From Actinomadura craniellae (GTDB taxonomy: Bacteria; Actinomycetota; Actinomycetes; Streptosporangiales; Streptosporangiaceae): a DNA stretch of 64,000 nucleotides. The notes under the pieces were generated by a model, which had not been told where the DNA came from, did not search any database, and saw nothing but the letters and a program-made list of their open reading frames with translations. Position 1 is the stretch's first letter; every line of letters starts with the position of its first letter. The translations under genes were made by a program, and so were the position numbers. Where the stretch lies: the NCBI RefSeq assembly GCF_003289645.1, contig NZ_QLYX01000002.1:1-64000 (forward strand). Reading direction: 5' to 3'. Below are positions 1 through 12,367 of this stretch, one piece after another.

Positions 1-108
1 ACTCACCCGTTCGCCGCTCGAGTACCCCGAAGGGCCTTTCCGCTCGACTTGCATGTGTTAAGCACGCCGCCAGCGTTCGTCCTGAGCCAGGATCAAACTC
101 TCCATCAA
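1..108 (-). rRNA. rrs: 16S ribosomal RNA, 5' end only
   Basis: The reverse complement contains the universal 27F site (AGAGTTTGATCCTGGCTCAG) followed by the conserved GACGAACGCTGGCGGCGTGC block and the start of the V1 region. Only about the first 100 nucleotides of the gene are present; the rest lies left of the window. The mature 5' end is placed near base 105-109 by comparison with other actinobacterial 16S genes, so it is uncertain by a few bases. An rrn leader and promoter lie upstream on the same strand. Confidence 0.97.
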
Positions 109-377
109 GGCCACACGACACACCCACAAAGCAGGCAGGCGCGCCAAACCTCGGAAAATCCAAACCCAGCAAACACAACCCCCCACAAAAAGAAGGGCTG
201 CGCATTGCCTCAAAGAAATCCCCACCCCAGATCCTACAGACCCAGAGCAACGGGGTGACCCCCCACAACATGGGAGGCCGAAAGGCACTGGCTTTTAACA
301 CGCTGTTGAGTTCTCAAGCAACAGACACACCCAGCCGGTAGCCGCTTCCGCGGCATCCCCTCCGGGGCAACCCTTCA
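109..377 (-). other. rRNA operon leader with processing and antitermination motifs
   Basis: The stretch between the rrn promoter and the 16S gene has no coding look and a lower GC content than its surroundings. On the minus strand it carries GAGAACTCAACAGCGTGTT (about bases 290-318), a motif common to actinobacterial pre-16S leaders, and a CTTTTTGTGGGG stretch (bases 181-192) resembling boxA. These are the usual elements for antitermination and precursor processing. The short open frames here are not credible genes. Confidence 0.7.
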
Positions 378-405
378 AGCTTACCCCACTCTACCCTGGC
401 GTCAA
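378..405 (-). promoter_or_regulatory. rrn promoter
   Basis: Read on the minus strand: TTGACG (405-400), a 16-base spacer, then TAAGCT (383-378). This is a good housekeeping sigma-70 pair placed about 270 bases upstream of the 16S 5' end, as expected for an rrn P1-type promoter. Other rrn promoters may lie in 406-700; I could not pick them out. Nothing else is seen between 406 and the nitroreductase gene start. Confidence 0.55.
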
Positions 406-702
406 ACTCATCTTCTTCAAGATCTTTTTGACGGGCTTCGCGGGCCCCGAGACACCCACCAGTAACTCTCACTGGGGCTCCTCGGGATCGCCCTCGGGCC
501 GGCCACCTTGCGGCGTCCTGCATCCCGTGTGGGCAGGTTCATCATCGTACCCCATCCTCGGATCACCTAAACCGGGCCCTGGCGCAACTTCTCCCATGGC
601 GATCCGTCCCATGCGGTACGGTTCCGCCCACCCTCGGCACGTTCCGGACTCCGGTCCGGCGCTCTCCCAGGCCACGCCACCGGCCGGGGAAGGGACGGCA
701 GC

Positions 703-1461
703 ATGACCGCACACGTCGGCCCCCGTGGCTCCGCGGAACGTCTCGTCATCGCGGCGACCATCGGCCCGACCATCCACGACACCCATGCCTGGCGCTTCCA
801 ACCGGCTCCCGGCCTGATCGAAATCGTCGCCGACCCCGCCCGGTTCCGTCCCCGGCGTGACCCGAGGGCCAGGGAGGTGCACCTGAGCTGCGGTGCCGCG
901 CTGACCAACCTGCGGCTGGCCGCCGCCCAGCTCGGCCGGCAGCCGGTGTTCCGCCTGCTGCCCGACCCGTCCCGCCCCGCCCTGCTGGCCACGGCCCGGC
1001 TGTCGGGCCGGCATCGTGTCTGCCGCAGCGAGCGCCTGATGTACGCGGCGACGCTACGGCCGTTCCCCGCCCTCCCCGCAGCCGGCGTTCCCCCGCCACG
1101 AACCGTTCTGACCGAGCTCGCCGAGGCGGCCCGGCTCGAGGGTGCCGCGCTCCGGTTCGCGCCCCAGGATCCGGCGACCGCCGTGCTGGTCACCGGAGGC
1201 GACTCCCCCGCCCAGTGGCTGCGGGCGGGCCAGGCGTTGCAGCGCGTGCTGCTCACGGCCTCGATCCATGCCGTCTCGGCGTCCTTCGCCTACGCCGTGG
1301 ACGGCGGCCCGCCACGGGACCGCCTGCACCACGGGGACGTTCCGCAGGTGGTGTTGCGGCTGGCCCGGCGGACGCTACCCCGGCATCGCGCGGTACACCA
1401 CGAGCTCGAACGACACCGGGACGGTGACGGGGTCCGGCAGCCGGGCCACGCGCTCTCGTAG
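703..1461 (+). CDS. Acg-like nitroreductase, internally shortened (probable remnant)
   Basis: Belongs to the Acg/Rv2032 group of flavin nitroreductase-fold proteins: residues 14-32 (IAATIGPTIHDTHAWRF) match the family's APSxHNTQPW segment, and WLRAGQALQRVLLTAS and PQVVLRLARR match the C-terminal core. The frame gives 252 residues against about 310-330 for the family. A block seems missing before the VTGGDSPAQWLRAGQ segment, and the normal C-terminal tail is replaced by residues that simply read the antisense of the neighbouring methyltransferase gene (84 bases of overlap, tail to tail). ATG follows GGGGAAGGGA. It may still be translated, but I think flavin binding is lost. Family assignment is fairly secure, function is not. 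Confidence 0.6.
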   Translation: MTAHVGPRGSAERLVIAATIGPTIHDTHAWRFQPAPGLIEIVADPARFRPRRDPRAREVHLSCGAALTNLRLAAAQLGRQPVFRLLPDPSRPALLATARLSGRHRVCRSERLMYAATLRPFPALPAAGVPPPRTVLTELAEAARLEGAALRFAPQDPATAVLVTGGDSPAQWLRAGQALQRVLLTASIHAVSASFAYAVDGGPPRDRLHHGDVPQVVLRLARRTLPRHRAVHHELERHRDGDGVRQPGHALS

Positions 1462-2202
1462 TTCCGCGCCCGGGATGTGATGGGCGCTCGGCCCCATCCC
1501 CACCAGGGTCAGCACCTCCGGATGGGGCAGCACGAGCTCGTCCTCCCGGATCTCCCCGTCCTCCCGGCGGAACCGGCCGGCCAGTGCCTCGCCGACCCGG
1601 TCTGCCTTGCGTGGATCCACCGTCAACAGCCCGAGCGCCTCGACCAGCGGGCCGAGGTGCCGGGCCGTCGGGGTCACCACGTACAGCGTCCCGCCGGGCC
1701 GCAGCACGCGGTGGAACTCGGCGGCGTTGCGCGGCGCGAACACGTTCAGTACCGCGTCCGCCGCGGCGTCGCGCAACGGCAGCGGCCGCCACAGGTCCGC
1801 CACCACCGCACCGATCCGGGGGTGGGCGCGGGCGGCCCGGCGCATCGCGTGCTTGGAGACGTCCAGCGCCACGCCCGTGACGTCTGCGGCCTTCCCGAGC
1901 ACGGCCGCCAGGTGGTGGCCGGTGCCCGCTCCCGCGTCCACCACGCATCCACCGCCGACCCGGTCCGCGAGCAGGTCGGTGAGGGCGCCGAACCGGCCGG
2001 CACCAAGGAACTCCGCGCGGGCCCGCACCATGTCGGCCGTGTCGGCGGTGCCCGGCCGGACATGCCCGGGCAGCAGGTTCACGTAACCCTGCCGGGCCAC
2101 GTCGAACGCGTGCCCGGCGGGGCAGCGCAGCATCCCGGGAGCCGCCGAGAGGCCCGCCTGGCACACCGGGCAGCGCAGGAGGTCGACGATGTCATTCAGC
2201 AC
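1375..2202 (-). CDS. RlmA-family 23S rRNA (guanine-N1)-methyltransferase
   Basis: 275 residues. The N-terminus has the zinc finger typical of RlmA/TlrB proteins (Cys11-P-V-Cys14 and Cys27-P-A-G-His31), followed by a class I SAM-binding fold with motif VVDAGAGTGHH near residue 88 and the family's NVFAPRNAAEFHRVLRPGG segment. Family members methylate G745 or G748 of 23S rRNA in the exit-tunnel region; TlrB-type enzymes give macrolide resistance in producers. Which position this one uses cannot be told here. It starts 7 bases after the thioredoxin stop codon, so the two are likely one transcript. Confidence 0.88.
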   Translation of the reverse strand: MLNDIVDLLRCPVCQAGLSAAPGMLRCPAGHAFDVARQGYVNLLPGHVRPGTADTADMVRARAEFLGAGRFGALTDLLADRVGGGCVVDAGAGTGHHLAAVLGKAADVTGVALDVSKHAMRRAARAHPRIGAVVADLWRPLPLRDAAADAVLNVFAPRNAAEFHRVLRPGGTLYVVTPTARHLGPLVEALGLLTVDPRKADRVGEALAGRFRREDGEIREDELVLPHPEVLTLVGMGPSAHHIPGAELRERVARLPDPVTVPVSFELVVYRAMPG

Positions 2203-2209
2203 GGGACGG

Positions 2210-2563
2210 TCAGGACGGCAGCCTCTTGCGGACGTCTTCCATGTCCAGCTCGCGCACCCGCTCGATCACGCTCTCCAGGGCGCGCGGGGACAGGGCGCGC
2301 GCCTCGGAGTAGACGATCACTCCGTCGCGGATGGCCATCACCGTGGGGATGGACCGCACGTCGAACCGCTGCGCCAGCCCCTGCTCGGCATCCGTGTCGA
2401 TCTTGCCGAAGACGATGTCGGGGTGCGTCTCGGACGACTTCTCGAAGACCGGGCCGAAGCGCCGGCACGGGGGGCACCAGGTGGCCCAGAAGTCGACCAG
2501 GACGATTCCCTCGCCCTGCGCCACCGCGTCAAAGGTCTTCTCGGTGAGCGTGACCGTCGCCAT
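2210..2563 (-). CDS. trxA: Thioredoxin (CPPC active site)
   Basis: 117 residues, the normal length of a single-domain thioredoxin. FWATWCPPC places the redox pair at Cys30 and Cys33, and the cis-proline lies in the RSIPTVMAIRDG segment. The CPPC centre differs from the common CGPC and is found in several actinobacterial thioredoxins. It reduces cytosolic protein disulfides with thioredoxin reductase. GAGGAG lies upstream of the ATG. It is the first gene of a two-gene unit with the rRNA methyltransferase and is divergent to the sigma factor gene. Confidence 0.92.
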   Translation of the reverse strand: MATVTLTEKTFDAVAQGEGIVLVDFWATWCPPCRRFGPVFEKSSETHPDIVFGKIDTDAEQGLAQRFDVRSIPTVMAIRDGVIVYSEARALSPRALESVIERVRELDMEDVRKRLPS

Positions 2564-2694
2564 GTCAGAAGCTCCTCGTATGGGGGTATCAGGCGGTAGA
2601 GCGGTGAAGTGCTTCCCCGGTATTCCCCAGTGGGAATCACGGAGCGGTAATCAACGTTGTCAGGTCAGGGAGATCGCACCGAAGAAGGGTCAGG

Positions 2695-3648
2695 ATGGCT
2701 GCAACCCGTGCCAAGGGCACCAAGGTCGAGACCCCCGACAAGGACCTGGTCGGAGCATATCTCGACGCGATCGGACGCACACCCCTGCTGGACGCCCAGC
2801 AGGAGGTCGACCTGGCGAAGGCGATCGAGGGAGGCCTGTACGCCGAGCACCTGCTCGAAGAGGGGCCGTTCCCCGGGGGCACGTCGCCGGAGGAGCTTCA
2901 GGCGGTCGTCGACGCCGGATTGCGCGCCAAGCAACGCTTCGTCGAGGCGAACCTGCGGCTGGTGGTCTCCATCGCCCGCAAGTACCCGACCGACGCGCTT
3001 CCGCTGATTGATCTGATCCAGGAGGGCAACCTGGGGTTGATGCGCGCGGTGGAGAAGTTCGACTACCGCCGCGGCTTCAAGTTCTCCACCTACGCGACCT
3101 GGTGGATCCGGCAGGCGATCGGGCGCGGGCTGAGCCACACGGCCCGCACCATCAGGTTGCCGGTGCACGTGGAGGAGGAGCTGTCGCGGCTGCGGCGGGC
3201 CGAGCGCTCGCTCGGCCGTGAGCTGGGGCGCGAGCCCACCCGGGACGAGCTGGCGGCGGCACTGAGCGTCACCCCGGCCCATGTCACCGAGTTGCTGCGG
3301 TGGCGGCGCGACCCCGCGAGCCTGGACGCGACCGTCGACGACGCGGGCGAGACGGCGATGGGCGATCTGCTGGAGGACCCCGAGGGCGTCACTCCGGAGG
3401 CCGAGATCCTGGCCCTGGACGATCTCGTGGGCCTGACCCGGCTGCTCTCCCAGCTGTCGGCCCGGGAGGCGGCGATCGTGCGCGCCCGGTTCGGCCTCGA
3501 CGACGGCCAACCGCTGTCGTACGCGCAGATCGGGGCGCGGTACGGGCTCAGCCACAACCGGGTCCGCCAGATCACCGACCGGTCGCTGCGCCGGCTACGG
3601 CAGCTGGCGGCCGAGGAGGAGCGGCCCGGCCGCGCCGTGGCGGCCTGA
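2695..3648 (+). CDS. Group 2 RNA polymerase sigma factor (HrdB/SigB-like, sigma-70)
   Basis: 317 residues with regions 1.2 to 4 but no long acidic N-terminal domain. Region 1.2/2.1 begins at DLVGAYLDAIGRTPLL. Region 2.3-2.4 contains FKFSTYATWWIRQAI, almost identical to primary sigma factors, so it should recognise housekeeping-like -10 elements. Region 4 ends with a helix-turn-helix around LSYAQIGARYGLSHNRVRQI. The missing region 1.1 and the size fit a non-essential group 2 factor such as HrdA, HrdD or mycobacterial SigB. It is not the RsbW-controlled stress type. ATG follows AGAAGGGTCAGG. It is divergent from thioredoxin, which may hint at redox or stationary-phase use, but no operator is visible. 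Confidence 0.9.
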   Translation: MAATRAKGTKVETPDKDLVGAYLDAIGRTPLLDAQQEVDLAKAIEGGLYAEHLLEEGPFPGGTSPEELQAVVDAGLRAKQRFVEANLRLVVSIARKYPTDALPLIDLIQEGNLGLMRAVEKFDYRRGFKFSTYATWWIRQAIGRGLSHTARTIRLPVHVEEELSRLRRAERSLGRELGREPTRDELAAALSVTPAHVTELLRWRRDPASLDATVDDAGETAMGDLLEDPEGVTPEAEILALDDLVGLTRLLSQLSAREAAIVRARFGLDDGQPLSYAQIGARYGLSHNRVRQITDRSLRRLRQLAAEEERPGRAVAA

Positions 3649-3704
3649 CCTGTCCGGTCGCCTTCGGCGGGCGGGCACGTCGCCACCACGGTGCGGGCGG
3701 GGGT

Positions 3705-3732
3705 TTGGCACTCCGCCAAGGTGGCTTAGCCT
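3705..3732 (+). promoter_or_regulatory. Leaderless promoter of DAHP synthase
   Basis: TTGGCA (3705-3710), a 16-base spacer and TAGCCT (3727-3732). The -10 ends 8 bases before the GTG start at 3741, so transcription would begin at or within one or two bases of the start codon. No Shine-Dalgarno sequence is present, consistent with leaderless mRNA, which is common in actinobacteria. Confidence 0.5.
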
Positions 3733-3740
3733 TGGGTCGT

Positions 3741-5090
3741 GTGAGCACCGAACAGAGCACGTTCGATCTCGATTCCTGGCGTACCCGGCCCGCCCTGCAG
3801 CAGCCGCAGTGGGATGACCCGGAGGAGGTCCGGTCCGCCACCGCGGAACTGGCCGGGTTGCCGCCGCTGGTCTTCGCCGGCGAGTGCGACCAGCTCAAGG
3901 AACGGCTGGCCGCGGTGGCCCGTGGCGAGGCCTTCGTCCTCCAGGGCGGTGACTGCGCCGAGACCTTCTCGGGCGCGTCCGCCGACGCGGTCCGCAACAA
4001 GCTCAAGACGCTGCTGCAGATGGCGGTGGTGCTCACCTACGCCGCGAGCGTGCCGGTGGTGAAGATCGGCCGGATGGGCGGGCAGTTCGCCAAACCGCGC
4101 TCCAAGCCGACCGAGACCCGCGACGGGGTGGCGTTGCCCGCCTACCGCGGCGACGCCGTCAACGGCCTGGAGTTCACCCCGCAGGCGCGGCGGAACGACC
4201 CGAGCCGGCTGGTCCGGGCCTACCACTGCTCGGCGGTCACGCTGAACCTGTGCCGGGCCTTCACCACGGGTGGGTACGCGGACCTGCGTCAGGCACACGC
4301 ATGGAACCAGGACTTCGTGGCGGGCAGCCCCGCCGGGCAGCGCTACGAGCGGCTGGCCGGAGAGATCGACCGGGCGCTGTCGTTCATGGCGGCCTGCAAG
4401 ATCGACCCCGAGGAGTTCCACGGGGTGGAGTTCTACTCCAGCCACGAGGCATTGATCCTGGAGTACGAGCGGGCGCTGACCCGCATCGACGCCCGTACGG
4501 GCCTGCCCTACGACGTCTCGGCGCACATGGTGTGGATCGGCGAGCGCACCCGTGACCTCGACGGCGCGCACGTGGAGTTCCTGCGGCAGATCCGCAACCC
4601 GATCGGGGTCAAGCTGGGCCCGACGACCTCTCCCGACGACGCGCTGGCGCTGATCGACCGGCTGAACCCCGACCGCGAGCCGGGCCGGCTGACGTTCATC
4701 ACCCGGATGGGGGCCGGGCGCATCCGGGACGGGCTGCCGCCGCTGGTCGAGAAGGTCTCCCAGAGCGGCGCACCGGTGGCGTGGGTCTGTGATCCGATGC
4801 ACGGCAACACCTTCGAGGCACCGAGTGGCCACAAGACCCGGCGGTTCGACGACGTCCTCGACGAGGTCGCCGGGTTCTTCGAGGTGCACCGGGCGCTGGG
4901 CACCCATCCGGGCGGCATCCACATCGAGTTCACCGGCGACGACGTGACCGAGTGTGTGGGCGGCGGCCACGAGATCGTCGAGGACGACCTGCACCAGCGT
5001 TACGAGACGGCCTGCGACCCCCGGCTCAACCGGAGCCAGTCGCTGGACCTGGCGTTCATGGTGGCGGAGATGTACCGCGAGACGCGCTGA
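3741..5090 (+). CDS. aroG: 3-deoxy-7-phosphoheptulonate synthase, class II
   Basis: 449 residues, the plant/mycobacterial class II type. It joins phosphoenolpyruvate and erythrose 4-phosphate in the first step of the shikimate pathway. Visible family motifs are VLQGGDCAETF near residue 67, KIGRMGGQFAKPRS, WIGERTRDLDGAHVEF, GVKLGPTTSP, CDPMHGNT and HIEFTGDDVTECVGGG, which carry the manganese and PEP ligands. The open frame extends far upstream, but the GTG at 3741 gives the family N-terminus (STEQSTFDLDSWR). It sits immediately downstream of a -10 box and has no ribosome binding site. It stands alone, not in an aro operon. Confidence 0.93.
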   Translation: MSTEQSTFDLDSWRTRPALQQPQWDDPEEVRSATAELAGLPPLVFAGECDQLKERLAAVARGEAFVLQGGDCAETFSGASADAVRNKLKTLLQMAVVLTYAASVPVVKIGRMGGQFAKPRSKPTETRDGVALPAYRGDAVNGLEFTPQARRNDPSRLVRAYHCSAVTLNLCRAFTTGGYADLRQAHAWNQDFVAGSPAGQRYERLAGEIDRALSFMAACKIDPEEFHGVEFYSSHEALILEYERALTRIDARTGLPYDVSAHMVWIGERTRDLDGAHVEFLRQIRNPIGVKLGPTTSPDDALALIDRLNPDREPGRLTFITRMGAGRIRDGLPPLVEKVSQSGAPVAWVCDPMHGNTFEAPSGHKTRRFDDVLDEVAGFFEVHRALGTHPGGIHIEFTGDDVTECVGGGHEIVEDDLHQRYETACDPRLNRSQSLDLAFMVAEMYRETR

Positions 5091-5184
5091 GGGACGTTCC
5101 CCCGCCCGGTTCAGGCGGTGCCCGCCACCGCCCTCGGCTCGCTCGGTCGCTGCCCGGACCGCACGGCCGCTCCGCGCCTTCGGC

Positions 5185-5553
5185 TCAGACGGTCACTTCG
5201 GCCCAGACGACCTTGCCGCCCGGTACCGGCTCGGCGCCCCAGTTCTCGGCGTACTCGTCGACGATCAGCAGGCCTCGGTGGGCCTCGTCCATCGGGCCGG
5301 GAACGATCAGCCGGGGCAGCCGGGCGGCCCGGTCACGGACTTCGATCCGGACCCGTCCATCCTGGTGGGACAGCCGCAGTTCCAGTGTGGTCCCGGCGTG
5401 GCGGACGGCGTTGGCGACCAGTTCGGCCACGATGGCGGTGACCTGCTCCTCGCGTTCCAGCAGCGCCCAGGTGCGCATCGCCCGGGTGGCGGCTCGGCGC
5501 GCGTATTCGACCGCCTCCGTTTTGGGGGCGGCACGGAGCGTGGTCTGAGTCAT
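5185..5553 (-). CDS. RsbW-like anti-sigma/serine kinase ATPase
   Basis: 122 residues forming a single GHKL (HATPase_c_2) domain. The N-box is ELVANAVRHAG (about residues 43-53), and the G-box region ends in HRGLLIVDEYAENWG. Such proteins bind a sigma factor or phosphorylate a STAS antagonist on serine. ATG starts 4 bases after the STAS stop codon, so the two proteins are probably made together from the SpoIIE-STAS-kinase unit. The target sigma factor is not encoded nearby. Confidence is high for the fold, moderate for the anti-sigma role. Confidence 0.85.
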   Translation of the reverse strand: MTQTTLRAAPKTEAVEYARRAATRAMRTWALLEREEQVTAIVAELVANAVRHAGTTLELRLSHQDGRVRIEVRDRAARLPRLIVPGPMDEAHRGLLIVDEYAENWGAEPVPGGKVVWAEVTV

Positions 5554-5557
5554 GGCC

Positions 5558-5881
5558 TCATCCGTCGGCGGCCGGGTCTCCGATCAGGAACTTGTCGAGA
5601 CCAGTGGTCCGCAGAACGTTCTCCACCCTGCCGTAGGCTCCCGTCACGGTGAACGTCGCGCTCTGCGCCCTGGCGTGCTTGTAGGCGCGGACCAGGACGT
5701 TCAGCCCGGAGGAGTCACAGAAGTCGACGGCGGTGAGGTCGACCACGATCACCTTGTTGCCCGCATCGACCAGTTCGGTGAGCCGTTCGCGCAGCTCCTC
5801 CGAGGAGTGCAGGTCGATGGAACCGCGCGCGGCAACCGTCGCGCGGCCGTCCTGTTGTGTCGTATGCAAGGCAAGCCCCAC
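5558..5881 (-). CDS. STAS-domain anti-sigma factor antagonist (RsbV-like)
   Basis: 107 residues, one STAS domain. The phosphorylatable serine lies in VDFCDSSGLNVLVRAYK (Ser-Ser-Gly-Leu motif near residues 57-60), and the GSIDLHSSEELRERL segment is typical. In the partner switch, the dephosphorylated form binds the RsbW-like kinase and frees its target. GTG start. The gene lies between the SpoIIE-type phosphatase (45 bases upstream) and the kinase (4 bases downstream), so all three parts of a switch are co-encoded. Confidence 0.88.
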   Translation of the reverse strand: MGLALHTTQQDGRATVAARGSIDLHSSEELRERLTELVDAGNKVIVVDLTAVDFCDSSGLNVLVRAYKHARAQSATFTVTGAYGRVENVLRTTGLDKFLIGDPAADG

Positions 5882-5926
5882 ACCGCCACCCTAGAACATG
5901 TTTCGCCCGAGGCGCGATCGCACGGC

Positions 5927-8080
5927 TCAGGAGACGCGCAACACGATCAGTGCCACGTCGTCGCCGGAGGGCTCGGGGCCGTAGTCGCGGACGGCCCGCT
6001 GGATGTGCGCGGCGACCGCCCCGGCGCTCAGCCCGGCGCACTCGGCGAGGAGCCGTTCCAGCCCTTGGGCGTCGCCGAGCAGCCGGTTGCCGGCCCGCCG
6101 CTCGGTCACCCCGTCGGTGACGCACAGCAGGACCTGTCCCCGGTGCAGTTCGATGGTGTCGGCGGTGAAGTCGACCTCGTCGAACACCCCCAGCAGGGGT
6201 TGGGGCGTGCCGACCTCCCGCACCCGGCCGTCGGGGTCGAGCACCAGCGGGGGCGGATGGCCGGCGCTGACCATCGCGATCCGCATCCCGTCGGCGCCGG
6301 GCCGGGGGGTGATCTCGCCGTGCAGCAGGGTCAGCAGCCGGCTGCGGGCGCCCTCGCCGAGGATGAGCGCGTTCAGCCTGGCCAGCACGGCCGGTACGCG
6401 CATGCCCTCGGCGGCGAGGATGCGCATCGCCTGCCGGGCCAGCCCGGTGACGGCCGCGGCGGCCGGCCCGGTGCCGCACACGTCGCCTATCGCGAAGCGC
6501 CAGGTGGGCCGGCCGGTGGTCGGGTCGGGGGCGCAGCTGAAGACGTCGTAGAAGTCGCCGCCGACCTCGCTGCCCTCGCCCGCGGGTTCGTACACCACGG
6601 CCACCTCCAGCCCCGGGATGGCGGGGATGTCGGGAGGCAGCAGGCTGCGTTGCAGCGCCTGGCTCATCGCCGTCTGGGCGGAGTAGAGGCGGGCGTTGTC
6701 GACGGCCAGCGCGGCCCGCCGGCTCAGCTCCTCGGCCAGGTCGAGCGCGCCGCGGGGGAAGTGGTCGCCGGCCGGCCGGCCAATGACGATCATGCCGATC
6801 CGGCGGCCCCGGGCGACCATCGGGAACCCGTAGACGGTGTCGTCGGCGATCGGGCCGGCCGTCTCCCGGGCGGACTCCGGTGCCGCGCTCCAGGCGGGCC
6901 AGGGGCCGGGTACCTCGATCGGCGGGCCGGGCGGCAGGTGGTCGAGCAACCCGCGCAGGCCGTCCGACTTGTTCTCGTCGGTGTGCCAGACATAGGAGGG
7001 GCCGGCGGTCCCGGTGTCGTCCACGGTGTAGACGGCGCACCAGGTGGCCAGCCTGGGTACCACGAGTTGGGCCACGAGCGCCATGGTGCGCTCCTGGTCG
7101 AGGGTGCCGGCGAGCAGGTCGCTGGCCTCGGCGACGAAGCTCAGCCAGCCCCGCCAGGACCGCTCGAGCTCGCCGAGGCGGGCACGTTCCAGGGTGAGCG
7201 CCATCTCATCGGCGATCCGGGCGATCCGGGAGCCGTCGGACTCCTCGAACCTGCCGGGTTCGGCGGCCGTCGCGACGAGCAGCCCGATGAGCCGTCCCTG
7301 GGCCTGGAGCGGGGCGCCGACCAGGGAGCCGGCGCGCATCGCCGTGGCGAGCGGCCGGTCGGCCCCGTCCCGCCACACCCAGGGGGTACCGCCGATGTCT
7401 CCGGCGCCGCCCATGGTCAGCTGGGTCGTCGGGACGTCGGCGGGCAGCCCGGCGGACGCCTCCAGGGTGAGCCGGCCGTCGCGCTCGGCCAGCAGCACGG
7501 CCGCGCCGTCGGCCGACAGCAGGTCGCGGACGGCGTCGACGGTGCCCGCCACGGCGTCCACGGCCATGTCGGCACGGGACCGCCGCGCCTCCACCGGCGG
7601 GGCGGCGGAGACGGTGAAGTCGACCGGGAGCGGCGCGGGGCCGGTGGCCCCCCGGGAGAGGCGGAACCAGATGCCCTTGGTCGTCCGGTCGTAGTTCACC
7701 CCCCAGGCGGTGGCGAGCCGGGCCACCGACGGCAGGCCCCGCCCGCCGGACGCCTCGAGGCCGGGCATGGCGGGGCGGCGCAGCGGGTGGTGGTCGCAGA
7801 CTTCGATCTGCAGGTCGTCGTCCTCCAGCCGGCAGCGGACCTCGAACGCGGTCCCGGCGTAGGCGACCGCGTTGGTGGCCAGTTCGCTGGTGGCCAGCAC
7901 CGCGTCGTCGGCGAGTTCGGGCACCTGCCAGTCGGTCAGCACCTCGCGCACGTAGCGGCGTGCCTCGGCCACCGAGCCGGCGGAAGAGGGGAAGTGGGCG
8001 GACGCCGTCAGCGGGCCCGCCGGCCGGGTGCCGTCCTGCGGCGGCCCGGAGTCGGTCTGCTCCACCGTCTGCCGCTCCAA
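5927..8080 (-). CDS. SpoIIE/RsbU-type PP2C phosphatase with ATPase and GAF domains
   Basis: 717 residues. About 25-140 is a GHKL ATPase domain of the RsbW sort (LATSELATNAVAYAG). About 150-300 and 330-480 look like two GAF-type sensor domains. About 490-717 is a SpoIIE/PP2C phosphatase with metal-binding aspartates in GGDFYDVF, AIGDVCGTG and SGDDVALIVL. It should dephosphorylate the STAS protein encoded next in the unit; having its own kinase-like domain means one chain may both phosphorylate and dephosphorylate antagonists. The start is TTG at 8080, 6 bases after GGGAG. No membrane segment is visible, so the signal should be cytosolic. It is divergent to the HAMP-rich kinase. Confidence 0.88.
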   Translation of the reverse strand: MERQTVEQTDSGPPQDGTRPAGPLTASAHFPSSAGSVAEARRYVREVLTDWQVPELADDAVLATSELATNAVAYAGTAFEVRCRLEDDDLQIEVCDHHPLRRPAMPGLEASGGRGLPSVARLATAWGVNYDRTTKGIWFRLSRGATGPAPLPVDFTVSAAPPVEARRSRADMAVDAVAGTVDAVRDLLSADGAAVLLAERDGRLTLEASAGLPADVPTTQLTMGGAGDIGGTPWVWRDGADRPLATAMRAGSLVGAPLQAQGRLIGLLVATAAEPGRFEESDGSRIARIADEMALTLERARLGELERSWRGWLSFVAEASDLLAGTLDQERTMALVAQLVVPRLATWCAVYTVDDTGTAGPSYVWHTDENKSDGLRGLLDHLPPGPPIEVPGPWPAWSAAPESARETAGPIADDTVYGFPMVARGRRIGMIVIGRPAGDHFPRGALDLAEELSRRAALAVDNARLYSAQTAMSQALQRSLLPPDIPAIPGLEVAVVYEPAGEGSEVGGDFYDVFSCAPDPTTGRPTWRFAIGDVCGTGPAAAAVTGLARQAMRILAAEGMRVPAVLARLNALILGEGARSRLLTLLHGEITPRPGADGMRIAMVSAGHPPPLVLDPDGRVREVGTPQPLLGVFDEVDFTADTIELHRGQVLLCVTDGVTERRAGNRLLGDAQGLERLLAECAGLSAGAVAAHIQRAVRDYGPEPSGDDVALIVLRVS

Positions 8081-8204
8081 CGCGGGCTCCCTGGGCTCGA
8101 AGAGGGGATACGGAACTCATCCATCGTGACAGACTGCTCATTGTGCGGCCCACAGGCGTGTCCGTCGTTCCGGGCGCACAGATCGTGGGCCAGGAGGAAA
8201 GCCT

Positions 8205-12347
<4,143 letters not shown>

Positions 12348-12367
12348 TGCGATCAGGAGAGTTCAGA

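Noticed and set aside
2695-3648. Reading this sigma factor as the target of the RsbW-like kinase
   Set aside because: It has primary-type regions 2.4 and 4, unlike SigB/SigF factors controlled by RsbW; no sequence link was seen.
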